DNA from: Cyanothece sp. UBA12306 | GTDB taxonomy: Bacteria; Cyanobacteriota; Cyanobacteriia; Cyanobacteriales; Microcystaceae | Length of the DNA: 16,033 nucleotides | Direction: 5' to 3' | Assembly (NCBI GenBank): GCA_003448685.1 | Contig: DLXW01000183.1 | Coordinates: 3,682-19,714, forward strand | Shown: positions 14,816-16,033 of the stretch, in pieces | Numbering within the stretch: the stretch's first letter is position 1 | Layout of the letters: the number at the start of each line of letters is the position of its first letter | Position numbers and translations under genes: made by a program | The notes under the pieces: model-generated | Told to the model about the DNA's origin: nothing | The model's input: only the letters and a program-made list of their open reading frames with translations | Database searches by the model: none

Positions 14816-15433
14816 TTAGTTATTTGCTTGAAAAACTTGGTTGGCTGTTAATACCAACTCTGGAAAAGTAGGTGATATTATTCGGTCATCATTGATAAAC
14901 TTTGTTGCTTGATATTCACTCTCAATTAATTCGTAAATTAAGATAGTTGGTTGTTTAGGATTACCGATAAATCTTCTCCCTCCTAACCCTAAATAATCAA
15001 CGATCCAATATTCAGCAATACTTATTTCTTCATAATCTTTTACCTTAGTCAAATAATCTACTCTCCAATTAGTGCTAACTACTTCAATAACTAAAGGAAT
15101 AGACGCACCTTGAGTAAAAGTAGATGCTTTTTTCCATAAAGGTTCATTAACTAGGTTAGGACGATTTAAAATTAAAACATCCGGTGCATAGGCTGATTCA
15201 CCTTGAATTGGCTTGATTAATACGGTTTTAGCAATCCTGTAGGGTAAATTTAAACGAAGATATTCAAACGTAATTTTCTCTGTCAAAAAGTTTGTAATAT
15301 CCTCATGTTCTCCTACTGGTTGTGCCATTTGAACAATTACTTCATTATGTAATTCATAAAGTCCCCCCTCTGGTTTCCACAAAACAAATTCGTCAAAAGT
15401 TACTGACTTATTTTTAGGTATAGCTTGAACCAT
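14816..15433 (-). CDS. Uma2 family protein (DUF820), PD-(D/E)xK nuclease fold
   Basis: 205 residues. Family pattern in order: TFDEFVLW (12-19), GGLYELHNEVIVQMAQPVGEHEDI (23-46, read in two parts) with the family's E27 and H43, APDVLIL with D85, PLVIEVVS with E117, then KVKDYEEISIAEYWIVD (130-146). D85, E117 and the downstream Lys give the PD-(D/E)xK-like active site. These proteins are present in many copies in cyanobacterial genomes; they are often called putative endonucleases, but a physiological role is not established. AGGT nine bases ahead of ATG 15433 can serve as ribosome-binding site. It lies between ubiX (convergent) and tgt (same strand, upstream), with 35 bases to tgt. The reading frame looks intact. 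Confidence 0.9.
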   Translation of the reverse strand: MVQAIPKNKSVTFDEFVLWKPEGGLYELHNEVIVQMAQPVGEHEDITNFLTEKITFEYLRLNLPYRIAKTVLIKPIQGESAYAPDVLILNRPNLVNEPLWKKASTFTQGASIPLVIEVVSTNWRVDYLTKVKDYEEISIAEYWIVDYLGLGGRRFIGNPKQPTILIYELIESEYQATKFINDDRIISPTFPELVLTANQVFQANN

Positions 15434-15468
15434 TTTTTACCTACTTTTTCAGAGTTAAAATAAAATTA

Positions 15469-16033
<565 letters not shown>

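Overview
The window looks like a piece of a cyanobacterial chromosome, most likely from a unicellular AT-rich genus of the Cyanothece/Crocosphaera type (the genus is a guess). The evidence is eight perfect HIP1 octamers (GCGATCGC), a bvdR-type biliverdin reductase, a HEAT protein next to ubiX as I recall for Synechocystis slr1098-slr1099, a Uma2/DUF820 gene, and several arrays of heptamer tandem repeats of the kind known from cyanobacteria.

Left end (1-2645). A 5'-truncated remnant of a formylglycine-generating-enzyme-like (FGE-sulfatase) gene is followed by a small gene with a CU044_2847/Trypco1-type C-terminal domain, both on the minus strand. Both domain types are known from NTP-dependent bacterial conflict systems, so this may be the worn edge of such a locus. 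The FGE remnant is cut off exactly at an array of ATTCTNN heptamers. A second, longer array of the same heptamer in the same orientation lies on the other side of the Trypco1 gene, at the 5' end of a divergent M14 metallocarboxypeptidase gene.

Restriction-modification island (about 2700-4905). A very AT-rich gene with a DxnQxK nuclease-like signature (candidate restriction endonuclease) precedes a C5-cytosine methyltransferase with an N-terminal MerR-like helix-turn-helix. No HIP1 site occurs here. The main find concerns the flanks. The molybdopterin oxidoreductase gene (FdhF/YdeP family, minus strand) ends just right of the module at 4906, and a second, diverged copy of its last codons, still in frame with its own stop, lies left of the module at 2704-2742. 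The module thus appears to sit at the 3' end of this gene, with the resident tail displaced and a new tail supplied.

Core region (7132-16033). This part holds an LCP-family cell-envelope protein, tRNA-Leu(CAG) with a clear promoter and terminator, a TrmH/SpoU-family RNA methyltransferase that overlaps the convergent bvdR, a secreted PAN plus pentapeptide-repeat protein with its own terminator, 6-phosphofructokinase, a HEAT-repeat protein translationally overlapped by ubiX, a Uma2-family gene and the 3' part of tgt. These genes are mostly metabolic and housekeeping. The ubiX 5' end carries a third heptamer array (GAAGTCR). Stretches without genes are 7132-7342, 10762-10937 (one terminator), 11679-12175 (one candidate promoter) and 13259-13358.
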